From: Ischnura elegans
Taxonomy: Eukaryota > Arthropoda > Insecta > Odonata > Coenagrionidae
Reading direction: 5' to 3'
Length of the DNA: 64,000 nucleotides
Assembly: GCF_921293095.1 (NCBI RefSeq)
Contig: NC_060256.1
Coordinates: 91,149,954-91,213,953, forward strand
Positions within the stretch are counted from its first letter, which is position 1, and each line of letters begins with the position of its first letter. The notes under the pieces were generated by a model. The model saw only the letters and a list, made by a program, of their open reading frames with translations, ran no database searches and was not told the origin of the DNA. Below are positions 33,701 to 45,700 of the stretch, one piece after another. The position numbers were made by a program, and so were the translations under genes.

Positions 33701-36700
33701 CAGTCTTTTCTCTCCCAATACCCACTCACACCCACCCTTTGGGTCCGATATATAGATGATATCTTTCTTTTGTGGCCACATGGCATGGAATCCCTAATCA
33801 CTTTCATCTCCTGCCTCAATTCATTTTCATCTGTAAATTTTACTTCATATTCCTCCTCCACTCATGTCACATTCCTTGATGTAGACATCTTTCTCACAAA
33901 AAATAAATTTCACACATCTGTACACATTAAAAACACAAACAAACAGCAATATCTACACTACAATAGCTGTCATCCGACACATACAAAACGCTCCCTCCCT
34001 TTTTCTCTTTCCATCCGTGGTCACAGAATATGTAACAATCCAGACTCCCTTAATAGATTCCTTTCAAATTTACACCATGCTCTCAGGAGAAGGGGTTACC
34101 CGGAACCCCTCCTCCGGAATAAGATCCGAAAAAAATCATATGTCCCGAAAAAACTAGGCGGGGACAATTCGTCGCAGTTTCTTTCTCTCTGTACGACCTT
34201 TTTTCCGGGCGTGGACGTATTGCGTAGGACCATAAAAGACCTTTTCCCCGTCCTCTCAGACAACACAACCACTTCCAGATTTTTCCCGCGATGCCCTTCA
34301 CTCGTTTTTAAAAGACCACCAAATCTGGCCAGCATCTTAAAAACAACCAAACCACTGCCCAAACAAAGTACCTATATTAAACCACAGCCCTCGCCCTGCA
34401 ACCGTGCAAGATGCAAAACTTGTCACATCCTCATCACCGAACCCCTTCCCGATCAATTCCTTGCCTTCCCTCTCCCCTCTGTGTCGGACATTTCTTGCAC
34501 AACAAAAAACATTGTGTATATACTGTTGTGCCAGAAATGCCCCGCTTTTTATATCGGCTTATCCACCACTCCCCTTTGCATCCGAATGAACGGGCATCGC
34601 TCTTCATGCAATAGCGTTTCTTCTGTTTCTGCTTCCCTTCCAGTCGCCGTTCATGCTTCCTCCCACAAAGCTATGTTTGACCAATGCTATAAAGTGGGAA
34701 TATTAGCCTCCCTCCCCCCATCTACCACCCCCCTAGAGCTGAAGGACTTGGAACAGGCATGCATATGGGCTTTCCGTGCGTTTTCTGGTCCAGGAATCAA
34801 CCGCGCCCATTAGAAAGAACAACCAATCCCCGTCCACCGTTTTTCCTCCCTCCATCTTAGCCCTCTCCCTTGAACCCTTCCTTATGCCCTTTCCTCACTT
34901 TCCCTCCTCTTCTCACTTGAGAAAGATGGGCTGCGTCCCATCGAAAATTTGTAAAAACAACCTTTCCCCGTAGGTTCCTCACTTTTATTTTATTTTTCGT
35001 TTTTCTGTCAATTTCTAAGTTTTTTTGTGTGCCCACCCCAGGGCAAGAAGAAGTTCCTTTACATTATTTATATCCTTTTTCTATTCCATGTTCCTTTCCC
35101 TTTCTTTCCTTACCTATATATATATATATATTTATAAGTCTTGAGGAAAGCGCACTACGCGATAGTATAAATAACGAACAAAATAAACACTAATAAAAAA
35201 CATAGGAGCACATAGAAAAGGACACTCACAAAGAAGCTTGCAAACGTTTCAGCGGGTTGACCCGCTATCGTCAGTGCTGAAGGTGAACTGCTGCAGGCGG
35301 ATCCTCCAGAAGCTCTCCTTGGTGGAGTAGTGGGGGTGGAAGAAGGGGAAGGGGAGAAGGGGGGAAGGGGGGGTAGGGTTTGCTTTGACTATTAGTGGGC
35401 AATGTTTAGCCCGGGCGTTTCAAACGCCTTTTCAACCCAAATATGTGCCATTTCCCTCGTTCTCACCTCGATGATGGTTGCGTTTTCTGGCAGAATTTCA
35501 ATGATGGTTAGGGAAAAACATTTATGGAAGGAACTATTGTGTGAGGCGGTGTGAATGGGGACGGGTTCATGAAAGGGGGGGGTTTTGCAGGAGTGTCTGT
35601 GGTTGTTTTATATATATATATAGTCTCGCTGAGGTAGACTTTGATGGGATAATGGTGTTGCCGTCGGAAGTCGGAATTTGCTTCTGCAAATTTCAGTCGT
35701 CTAGGACCGTTCTCCGCTAAATTTGGTCAGTGCCGCTAGAAGCTTTATGCTCGCATTTTAACGGCAAGTGGACGACGACTTTCTTCTTGTCCAAAATAGT
35801 CGAAGGACTCGTTGACATTCAGAACCATTCTTGGTACCAAAGTTTGACGGACAACGGGTGTAAGCGTCTATTGTATTTTTAAAATTGGACAGCTTATTTT
35901 AGTTAACGATGAACTCACATATTACCACGGAGATGCGAAGTAAATGGAATAATCTTCTTCTAAACTCTTGCTTGGAAGGAAATCAATTTGTTTGAGTTCC
36001 GAATAACTTTCTTGAAAAAACACCTCCACTGACACTTAAAAACCTTAAGGTTTCAAGTATCAGTGGGTTTTAATATCTATAAACAGGTAATTGTGATCGG
36101 ATACCATTTATTCCTTCGAATACAGATACATTGTTGCGTCATGAAATTTTGAAAACATTTCTCAGTTTGGACTCAGCAGCCCAAAAGACAGATGAGACGG
36201 AAAAATAAAAACTACCCCAAAACTTTCCTCCGAAGGCCTTTTCTGACGAGATCTTAACTGAACTAGGATGCAGTAGGTCTGTCCTTGAGCATACTGCTTG
36301 CCTCCTTACTTTCCGGTCCATTTCCCTCGCTGTGCAAGGTCTTCTTTGGACTGCAAGGCGGAGTTCGGGTACTTCCTCAGCAGGCGACAATGGGCCTTGA
36401 AGGTGTTTCGAAATATCGGATAATATCGCAATATCTTGGGAATTACAACGTAAATAAATAGACGACTACGAACATGAAGTTAGCAAAAATCACCATACTT
36501 GGCCCAACAAAAATCAAAATATTTCGGTATAGTTAAGCGATGAAATATTGTTAAATATTATGCAATAAAAACATCGCACCCCGATGAAAAACGGTTCATC
36601 GAATATTTTATCGGAAGGCCATTTTTTATCGGGTGATATATATCGATATTCCAATGCAATATTTTTAACCCGCTCACTATTGTCGGATCGGATTGAAATT

Positions 36701-39700
36701 TTGATCACTTGGTTGCGACTGGCAACTGTACAATAATCAATAATCAGAAGTTTGAAACTTGGTTTCATCGTGCTCAAATTTAATGAAATAAAGTTTCATT
36801 TGGAATTATAATTTTAAATTTTCTCAGCAAATGGTGTTAGTTATGAATTTTTTACCGAAATTTCTTTAACAGCTGGAGTTCAATTAATTACATGATTCAC
36901 TACTACAGCGTAGGATATAAAAATGAAATAGATTAAAAAAAAGATGCATTTTCGAAAACAGCCTAAAATGCATTGAAAAGTAAAGAAAAAACTTTTCTTT
37001 ACTCGGAGAATAAAGAGTGCGCGGTGATTAATTTTAGATATTAATATTTCTTGCCTAAACCTACTTATCCGGCTCTTCTTCTCTCTCTTCTAATAAACGT
37101 ATAATCAGCACCAAAGCTTTATTTTCCGAGTGATGAAATCTTCTTCTCTTCTTTTATTGTATTTTATGTTGACTTTGGAAAAATCGTGTTTTTTAGAGAT
37201 AATATTTAAAAAATTTTATTTCGGTTCTGAACTTCCAATATCGCCCAAGGATAGAAGGCAGCCGCTCGTAAAAGCTGCCCGTGTTACGAAATCCCTATAG
37301 GGGACCATATGGATGAAAATGCATTCAGTGTATCTTTGTTCTCCGTTGCTAGGATGTGGTTCGGCGGCATTGATAATGCAATCTCTCAGCATTTTTTATT
37401 GCCAATGTCCATGGTCAGGGGTGACGACTTATAAAAAATATTGGGTGGCCCATACCGGGGGTCTTACCCCCAGAAATTTAATAATTAGTGAGTTTTAAAG
37501 TTTTTTATAGCATTTTAGAAGAGTTACATGATCAACACTCGCTTTGCTCGCTGGGGGGGCTCTGTCCCCCCTAGGCCCCCCCGAAAAAGGCCTGCGGCCT
37601 GTTATAGTCACTGTGTGAGGTCTTACACTTTTTTTTGCCACTTGTTACTCAAGGATCGTTTACTTTTAAGCTGGCTAGCTTAGGCATAAGCAATATTTCC
37701 ACTTTCACGTAAAACGAGCGCATGGTACGTAGGTTACAATATGAAAATAAATATTTATAGAAGAGAAACGTTTTTCTGAGGGGCTAAAAAAGTACAATAA
37801 ATTTCCACGAGTCTGACAGAGTCTCTAAATCATTCAATTCAAATACAAAAAATGTTGAGACCATGTTCCACTGAAACACCCAATTCATACGTAATATTAT
37901 AACATAACGACTTTACGTATTAAGATGAAAAACAAGTTTATTAATTATTTTTCACGTGACTCAACCAAATTCTTGATATATGAATAAGATGTGACATATG
38001 TTTCCCTTCTTAAGGTTTAGAGAGAGATGGTACACACAATAGAATTACGTAGGAACTGAATATCAATATCTAGTGCAAATGCGCCAGACGGGAGTTCCTT
38101 AGCATGAATTGGGGCTAGTATGACGAATTTTATCGAAATATTATTTACCATGATCGCGAATGATTTCACTTCAGAAATACCTCTCTTTCAAGTTTTAATG
38201 AATCGGTATTAGAACCCTGAAAACTCGACTCTCGATAACTGGACACTCCGGGGAAAATAAACAAGCCTGACACATGTTTTCCTCAACCCCATAACGAATT
38301 TTTGAAGGGACTCCCTCAGGCCCCGTGGAGTCGGCGCCATTGTCCACGCATGGTGATAGATTTTCAAAATAATTATTAGATATACGACTTATTTTTCCAC
38401 CTCTTCATCCGTCGCTTTCTTCTCGAGCCAGTGGCGTAGCTATGAGTGCGATCGAATCCCCCTCTCCTTCCTGAACCCATAAAATATATAAATATTTGTG
38501 TTATTCTTATGTCCATTGGAAGCCGTATCTTTGCTCATAAAAAATATTCGCAGTAATCCTACTTGTTTGAAATATTGTAGTTAAATGGTTAAATTTCGAT
38601 TAGTACTCTAATTTATTCAAATTTGTAGTTTATTTTCATAATTAACGAGTTCTAACGGGTTTCTTGAATTAATACACCCACGATTCGCTTTGCCTGGTCA
38701 TTACTGCAGTGTTTTATCCAATCTGATCCAGTTACACACAAAGATAAGCCCTACATTCGCCTGTGTCACAGTGAGAAATGGATGGCCTTAACCCTTTCGC
38801 AGATGAGTTGATGGCGTTGCAAATTCCTGCCGAGCTCGTCATCGCCTTTCCGCTAATCCTCGGCCACGTACATTGCTCTCGAGTACTACTCTGTTATTTT
38901 CACTCTTGTGAACAATTTTTTCCTTCAGTGAGCTGTGCTCCCCAAACGAGTTCTTTATAACGTCACCAACTCCTTAAAAGTGGGGAGCAACTTTCCTGTG
39001 TTCTTCATTTAAATCATATGAGAGGATAGTATAGTTAGGAAGATTTGTTTTCTTCGTAAATGATGTTTCCCTTCCATCTATATGGAATTCTTTTAATTAA
39101 ATCAAATAATAAGTCTGAGTGAACGACCATATGGTGTCTGGTATATGAACATATTTCTGAAAAATTTGGTCCCCGGGGCAGGGGAGCCAAATTTTTTTAG
39201 TTCACTTTTTTAATGCAGGTCCCCTTTCACTGGGGTAGGCTGAAAACTTGACTCTTTTCCTGGAAATTTTCTGTGAAAAGTTGTGGACATTAGGGTCTCA
39301 AACGTGAAAATAGGATATTCAAATAAGATATTATGTATTAAGCAGAGCCTCCAGATCCATAAGTTTTAATTTTGAAAATTTTTGAGCAAAATTTGGAAAC
39401 AAACAACTATAAAGATGTACCTAATTGATATAATTCCGAAAGTGATGGTCATCATTGGTTATCACCAAATTTGCCTTCTTTAAAATTACTTATTTACTTG
39501 ACTTGATTGAGTGCTTGTGCTTTACTGGCTGAATTTTTGTAAAGTCCTAAACTTCAATGCTCAGATGTAGAGAGGAAGGGAGAGAGTGGAGGGGGAATTG
39601 AAGGCTGAGGGGGCCCAGACCCCCTTCCTAATAGTGAGGAAAATGAAGAAAAATTTAAGTTCTGCTGTGTGAATTAGTTTAATGAGGCATGGTGCTGGCA

Positions 39701-42700
39701 AACAGAGAAACCTGACCCATTTTTCCTCCCTGTCCCAAACTCCTGGGGGCATGGAGGACGAAGATATGTAAGTGAAAAGGAAGGTAGTGCCACCGTGAAA
39801 GAAGCGATGGAAAATTCCAATGCCATCATTAATGCAACGTGGGATATTACTAGCAAAACTGAAATGTCTGTTCTTTGAGAAATGTAAGTCAATCCTATGA
39901 GAGGAATAATCCAGAGATTTTTCTTGAGATGGTGGTCGTGGCATTGAAAATGGGTATGTTTCTTGAGTAGGTACTCTTCTGTGGTCCAAGAGCCAAGCAA
40001 GAGACTTGAATGCTCGATGTACCTTTAGAGGGGGATGACAGGGGATGGGAATAGGGTCAGGAGGTGCTGCTGCAATGAGAGCCTGGTGACGCCTTGGGGA
40101 TAAGGATAGTGATGGGTGAATTTCATAAAGGCGACGTGATCTACCACCAGAAAAACTTGTTGTATTTTTGGTCCAGAAGGGTGATGCGGATTAAATGAGC
40201 TATCCAGCACTGGATGGCTATGTAATTTTTTGATAGGTCATACACATCGATACACATTATCACTTTACTGTAATGGGAAACCGGAAGTGACTACTGGTAC
40301 CTGGTAATAATCTGGGGTGATCCTTCCTTCTTTCTTACCGAGGAATCGACAGCGTCTGAGTACTTGTCGTAAGCACATTAACAGCATTGAGTGGGTTGGA
40401 AACGATACGAAATGTTAAAGACCCTGGAAAGTTAAGCCCCACAGTGATTCTTACATTGTGGTAAAGTGCCCGAGTGGGTATAACTATTCGGATAGCAATA
40501 AAAATATTGGGAAACTGCTGCAGTTAGTCGAGCAATGGACAAACATTTAAAGATGTTTTTCCCACATACAAGAATTGCCATTAGAAAAAATTCCCCTGGA
40601 CCGGAAATCGAACCATGGACCTTTGCCTTTCCGGGCCACTGGGCAGACCACTATGCTATCCAGGTTCTTTAATTCTCATGGCAATTATGCCGAGCCTATT
40701 GGTACTAGGTGTTAGGCCCTCGTTGTTCATCAAGGATGGCAACGAGAGGGAGAAAGGACTTCCAAGAGGCCACAACCGGTTGAGAGCCTCAAACCTGCAC
40801 TAAAGCCATGCAAAGCGGTATGTGTAATATTTCAAACCCTGCCACGTGAATGGCAGTGAAATATACAAGAATTGCCGTGAGAAAAAATTCCCCTGGACCA
40901 GGAATCAAACCACGGACATTTGCCTTTCGGGCCACAGCACAGTCCACTACGCTATCCAGGTTCTTTAATTCTCATGGCAATTATGCAGGAGGCTCATGGT
41001 ACTAGGTGTTTTACACATGTTTTTCCCACATTCAGAGTGCAAAACGTATAAAAACGTTCCCTCCGGCAGTTCCCTATTCATTGGTTGAGGTATGACTGAG
41101 CACTATTGGTGGGATAGAGAGGCAAACACTAAGTGCCAAAATTGCCTAGCTGATTGAGATTAATATTCTTGAATTGTCCTGATGAGTTACTCTCTTAGCT
41201 TAATCTGCATTGGGGCCAAACTAATTTTCAGAACTCTTAATCGTTGTCCCATCAGCGTGAATGTAAGGGATGAGGCCAGACCCTTTGAAACTCACCTGAA
41301 AAGAGCATTTAGGTACTGTCTGGCAGCATCGGTGAAAATTACTCTTTCTATCTGGGAGTGTATAATCAGTCCACAACTTTTTCTGTTTAATTAAAATTTG
41401 ATTCCCAAAAATAGTCATTTTTTCAGCCCACCCTACTGTACACAAACTAGCTTGTTGTGATTGAGGTCAGGAATATTTGCGCTATACCGTATTTATACCA
41501 GTGGTGGCTCGTGAGTCAAATGCTGGGAGGGGCACACTCCACCGGGGGATGGGGGGGGGGGGTCAAAATTTGAGAATATTTTACGTATTTTAGTGAGTTT
41601 TTAAGGCAATCTAGAGACCACTAATACACAAAACGATCACTAACACCAAAACACTAACAATCACTAACTCTATTAACTCAACTACAACTATGCCTATTTA
41701 CATTAAAACAGTTCACACATCATAAGTCAACTGGTCACCAAAACAAGGTATTATGCAACACTGCAACACCAAGATTATACAGCCGCAGCCGGCGCGGTGA
41801 TGTCAACTCACTCCTTCCGCGCATGCTCGGGCAGCGTCCCAAGACTTCCATAAGACACAAGCTTTTGTTAGACACGTCATAGCACCAGCAGCCCCCACCA
41901 CTACCACTTTCCATATAACTGCATGGTGATGGTTTGGGATGTTCTGGCCAGTGCCCTGCGGCTACAAATGCAAACTTCTCGCGCTATTTTTGAGTGTTTT
42001 TCCTACATTTTCGATGTATGCGATTGAAAATACACCTTCGTTAATAGATATATAATTACAATTGAATGGGTATTTAATTTTTATTCCTTTTTCAAATATT
42101 TGTGAGGGGCGGTGTCCGAGAGTCCTTACGGGCAAGCCGCCACTGATTTATACATTGCTGTTAAATATTTCTCTTTTCCTTCGTACAGGCATCTGATGAA
42201 GAACTGGAAAAGGCTGTAGACTGTGCACTGGAAGCTGGTTATCGCCACATTGATACTGCATATGCTTATGAAAATGAGAAAGTACTTGGTCGTGTCCTGA
42301 GGAAGTGGATTGACTCTGGGAAAATCAAGAGAGAGGATTTATTTATTGTCACTAAAGTAGGTGCACTTGAAATTATCAGAATAACATTTTTTTATTGCAT
42401 ACTTTTAACCTAAATCAAGATTGCTCCTAATCCATTAAAGACATTATCTAAACATGGAAACCAGGCTCAAGAAAAGGATCTTCAATTATGATGTTTGTCA
42501 TATTAATGTGGGGAATATCTTTAAATTTCTTTTAAAATTTAATTTAATTTTCTTTTATTTCTTTAATATAATTTAAAATTCTGTTTTTTTCTGCTTCAAA
42601 GTCAATGGAATTTCCACAAAACATATTCATAGTGCATATTAAAATTAATTTTAACAAATTTTTAAATCCTTGCTGTAAAAAAAATTTTATAAGGTTAACT

Positions 42701-45700
42701 TATCTTTCTTGGAGGATTTAAGAAACTCACTTGAAAAAACAACATACAACGCTTTGTGTTCAAACTTGGATTCCTAAAAGAGGAAAAGTGCTTAACTTTT
42801 GCTTTGATTTTTTTGATTTCATTAGATTTATTGGTAAATGTATGGGCTCTTTCTATATTCAGTGACAGAGGATAAACGACCTCTCAGGTTTTTATCCTTA
42901 TCAACTGAAAGTAAGAATCTACCTAATATGAGAATATTTTATGTTCCATAAGCATAAGGTGGTCATCACCAGTGGGGCATCCAATTATCCATACTTACGA
43001 GTGAAAGCTACTGAAGTACATAAAGTATCGTAGTAAAAGTTTTTAGGGGAATTTATCATTACCATGAAAGAATGCTTCGAAATGATGCTACATAATTGTT
43101 TTGCAGCACTGGACCTAAAGAAATCCATTGAGTAATGTCTATATTTATGCTTATTCTGTGGCTCAATTCCTATGATAGATCAGGTTGGTGTGGAGGCTTA
43201 GCATGTGCTCAAGTCTTGCTGATGGCTGAGAATTTTCAGAGACTACCTGATCAGAGCTTGATTGTTGTGTGGTGGGTGCTTCAAGCTCAACACTCCATCT
43301 GTCTGATGGGACGCTAAGCTATCGCTTGGCACCTTTCGCTAAGATTGGGACTTCTCTCCACCCTTTCTTCTTTATCCTTCCCTCGTGGAAAAATGACATT
43401 AGCTGTCGCTCATTTCTGTTGGTCATATTTGTTCTTTCTTTGTGATTCCAATTCAATTGGGTGATCAATTGTTGTCTTGTTGGTGAGTGCCAGTTTTAAG
43501 TTAGGGCCTCCTACAGGTTTTGTTTTTATTTTCGATGTTCATTTGTTTGGGGGCCCTGTATCCCCCGTATTGAGCGTGTCAGTGCATTTCCTGTTGAATA
43601 AAGATGGTGCTCATCAAGACTATTTGTTCATCTGACACTAATCAATTAGTAAGTGATTACTCTGCCTTTGAAGACAACAGTTTCTTCGAAATACTTGTTG
43701 AATATGTTGGAAAGGAACGTAGCAGCCCAATGGATAAGGCATTGGCAGATAGATGATGAAGTTACATCATCTGCTGTAAATTTAATGATGAAAAAAGACT
43801 ATCTGATCAGGTGATATATTTTGGTGTTTTTTCTTGCACACTTAGTTGCCCGAAGTGGGAAATCGTCCATCTGGAGTGGTGAAGTATTTACAGCGATCTC
43901 TGGACAACCTTGGGCTGCCATATGTTGACCTGTACTTGGTCCACACTCCTTTTGGCTACCATGAAAGAGGGGATGACCTCCACCCAATGACTGACAAGGG
44001 AATGATCGACATTGATTTATCCACTGATCATGCCGCCATTTGGAAGGTAAGTTCAAGCCATGATGCACAGTCATTTTCCCTCATAGTGGGGAAAAATTGG
44101 GATCTAGAACTATTTTTTTAAATACAAAGTCACTTATGCAAAAAAAAGTTATGTCCCTTATTTTTAATGGGTGCAAGCCATCTTTATCAAATTGGTAGGA
44201 GCAGAAAGAAGAGGAGTTGTGCCCACGAAAATTAGGGAGTCAATTTTTCTTTTTAGCAAAATACCTTTTTTTTACATTTTAAACCTTAATTTTTGCCCAC
44301 CTTGTGGAAAATAGAAGTTTCCATTATGTACATGTATTTATTAAATGGAAATTCATATCATCATTTTATGTGTACTGAATAGTTTTCTTGGTAAGTTCAA
44401 CAGATTCAGGCTTTAATTGGTGGAAGTTAGACATATTTAAATAAATAAAAGATTGTAGCACTTTTCCACAATTTTTTTACTGTGTGCAATGCGTTTCAGC
44501 TCACTGAGTCATCATCTGGTACAAGACACTGCAAAACATTTTAAAATCACCTTTTTACCCTTGAGAAAGGGGGTTGGGGGAGGATTTGGCATCTTTGAAG
44601 AAGGGGGTGAGAACAGGCGTACAGAGTAGAGATAGTGGGAAAAGATACAACTACATGATGTGGGGAACCCACGTTGGAAGGAGGACTCTAGCCATAACTG
44701 TAAAATCTACATGTGGGGAGAACCACAGAAAATGGGAGGGGGGGTTGAGGAGAGTAAAAAAGGGGTAAAAAGAGAGGCCCTTCCCCCCTTACCCTTACCT
44801 TTATACTTGAAAATTACCTTTATATCCTTTCTCAAGTTATTTTCAAATGTTTTGCAGTGTCTTTTACCAGATGATGGCTCAGTGAGCCGAAACACGTTGT
44901 ACGCAGAAAAAAAAATTGTGGAAAAGTGCTATGATCTTTTATTTATTTAAATAGTTTTCTTGGTATTATTTTTCAGTCTTTTAAAAAAGTTAGGCTTTTT
45001 TTCTATCTAGCGCAATTAGTGTTAGGGTTCTGGAAAGTAATGTGCGAAGGAACATATTTGCAGGAACCTCTGGTATCATTGTATTTTCCGGGGGTTTACT
45101 CAGTTGACTGCTTGAAAAATTTAGTTTTCACAGAAATAGGATTTCTATATGTTTCAGTGTATTAGCAACTCTTAGGGCTAAGAAAATATCTTTACTGGAA
45201 GCTCGCCACTGTAACTAACCCACATAAATTCACCTAAAAATAAGAAATAAAACCTGATTTTGCACTTCGAAGTGATCCGCTCTGCACAGATCTGTTCCAG
45301 TGACTGTTTACTTTCTATCATCCTTAAACTTATCCCTTTCTGTTCAAAAAAATATACATAGTTTTGTCACCTATTCTGCCAAACCATTGTATCTTCACTC
45401 AGAATTCAACTACATTCTCTTTCATCTCTTCCCATTTAGCGTGGCCATGAAAACTTAATTTGTTGAAGAATATCCTTCCCTTCAATAGCCATATTTTCAG
45501 TGTAGATGTAAAAAATCACTTATCCCAGCTTTCAGTGAAATGCAGACAGCAGTTGTTCGACAAGTGAAGTCACAATTATTATGAACTGCACAGTTATGGC
45601 ATGAAATTTTGCAAGGGAATTTGAGAGGCATCAAATGATAACACTCAAAACACAGCATCACAGTGTTAATCAGTGAAGTGCAGTTATCATAGTAAAAGAA

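Noticed and set aside
31447..34362. Open frames antisense to the PLE protein in both arms
   Set aside because: They mirror the coding frame of the RT/GIY-YIG protein and have no similarity of their own. They are shadow frames.
30737..35072. Pure assembly artefact as the explanation of the palindrome
   Set aside because: The arms differ at several bases, have a unique 30-bp spacer that is in frame with one copy, and have different flanks. An artefact is still possible and is listed as a refuting outcome.
39561..39989. 142-codon minus-strand frame as a host gene
   Set aside because: No recognisable domain, no splice or promoter context, and it lies inside a transposon-filled intron on the opposite strand.
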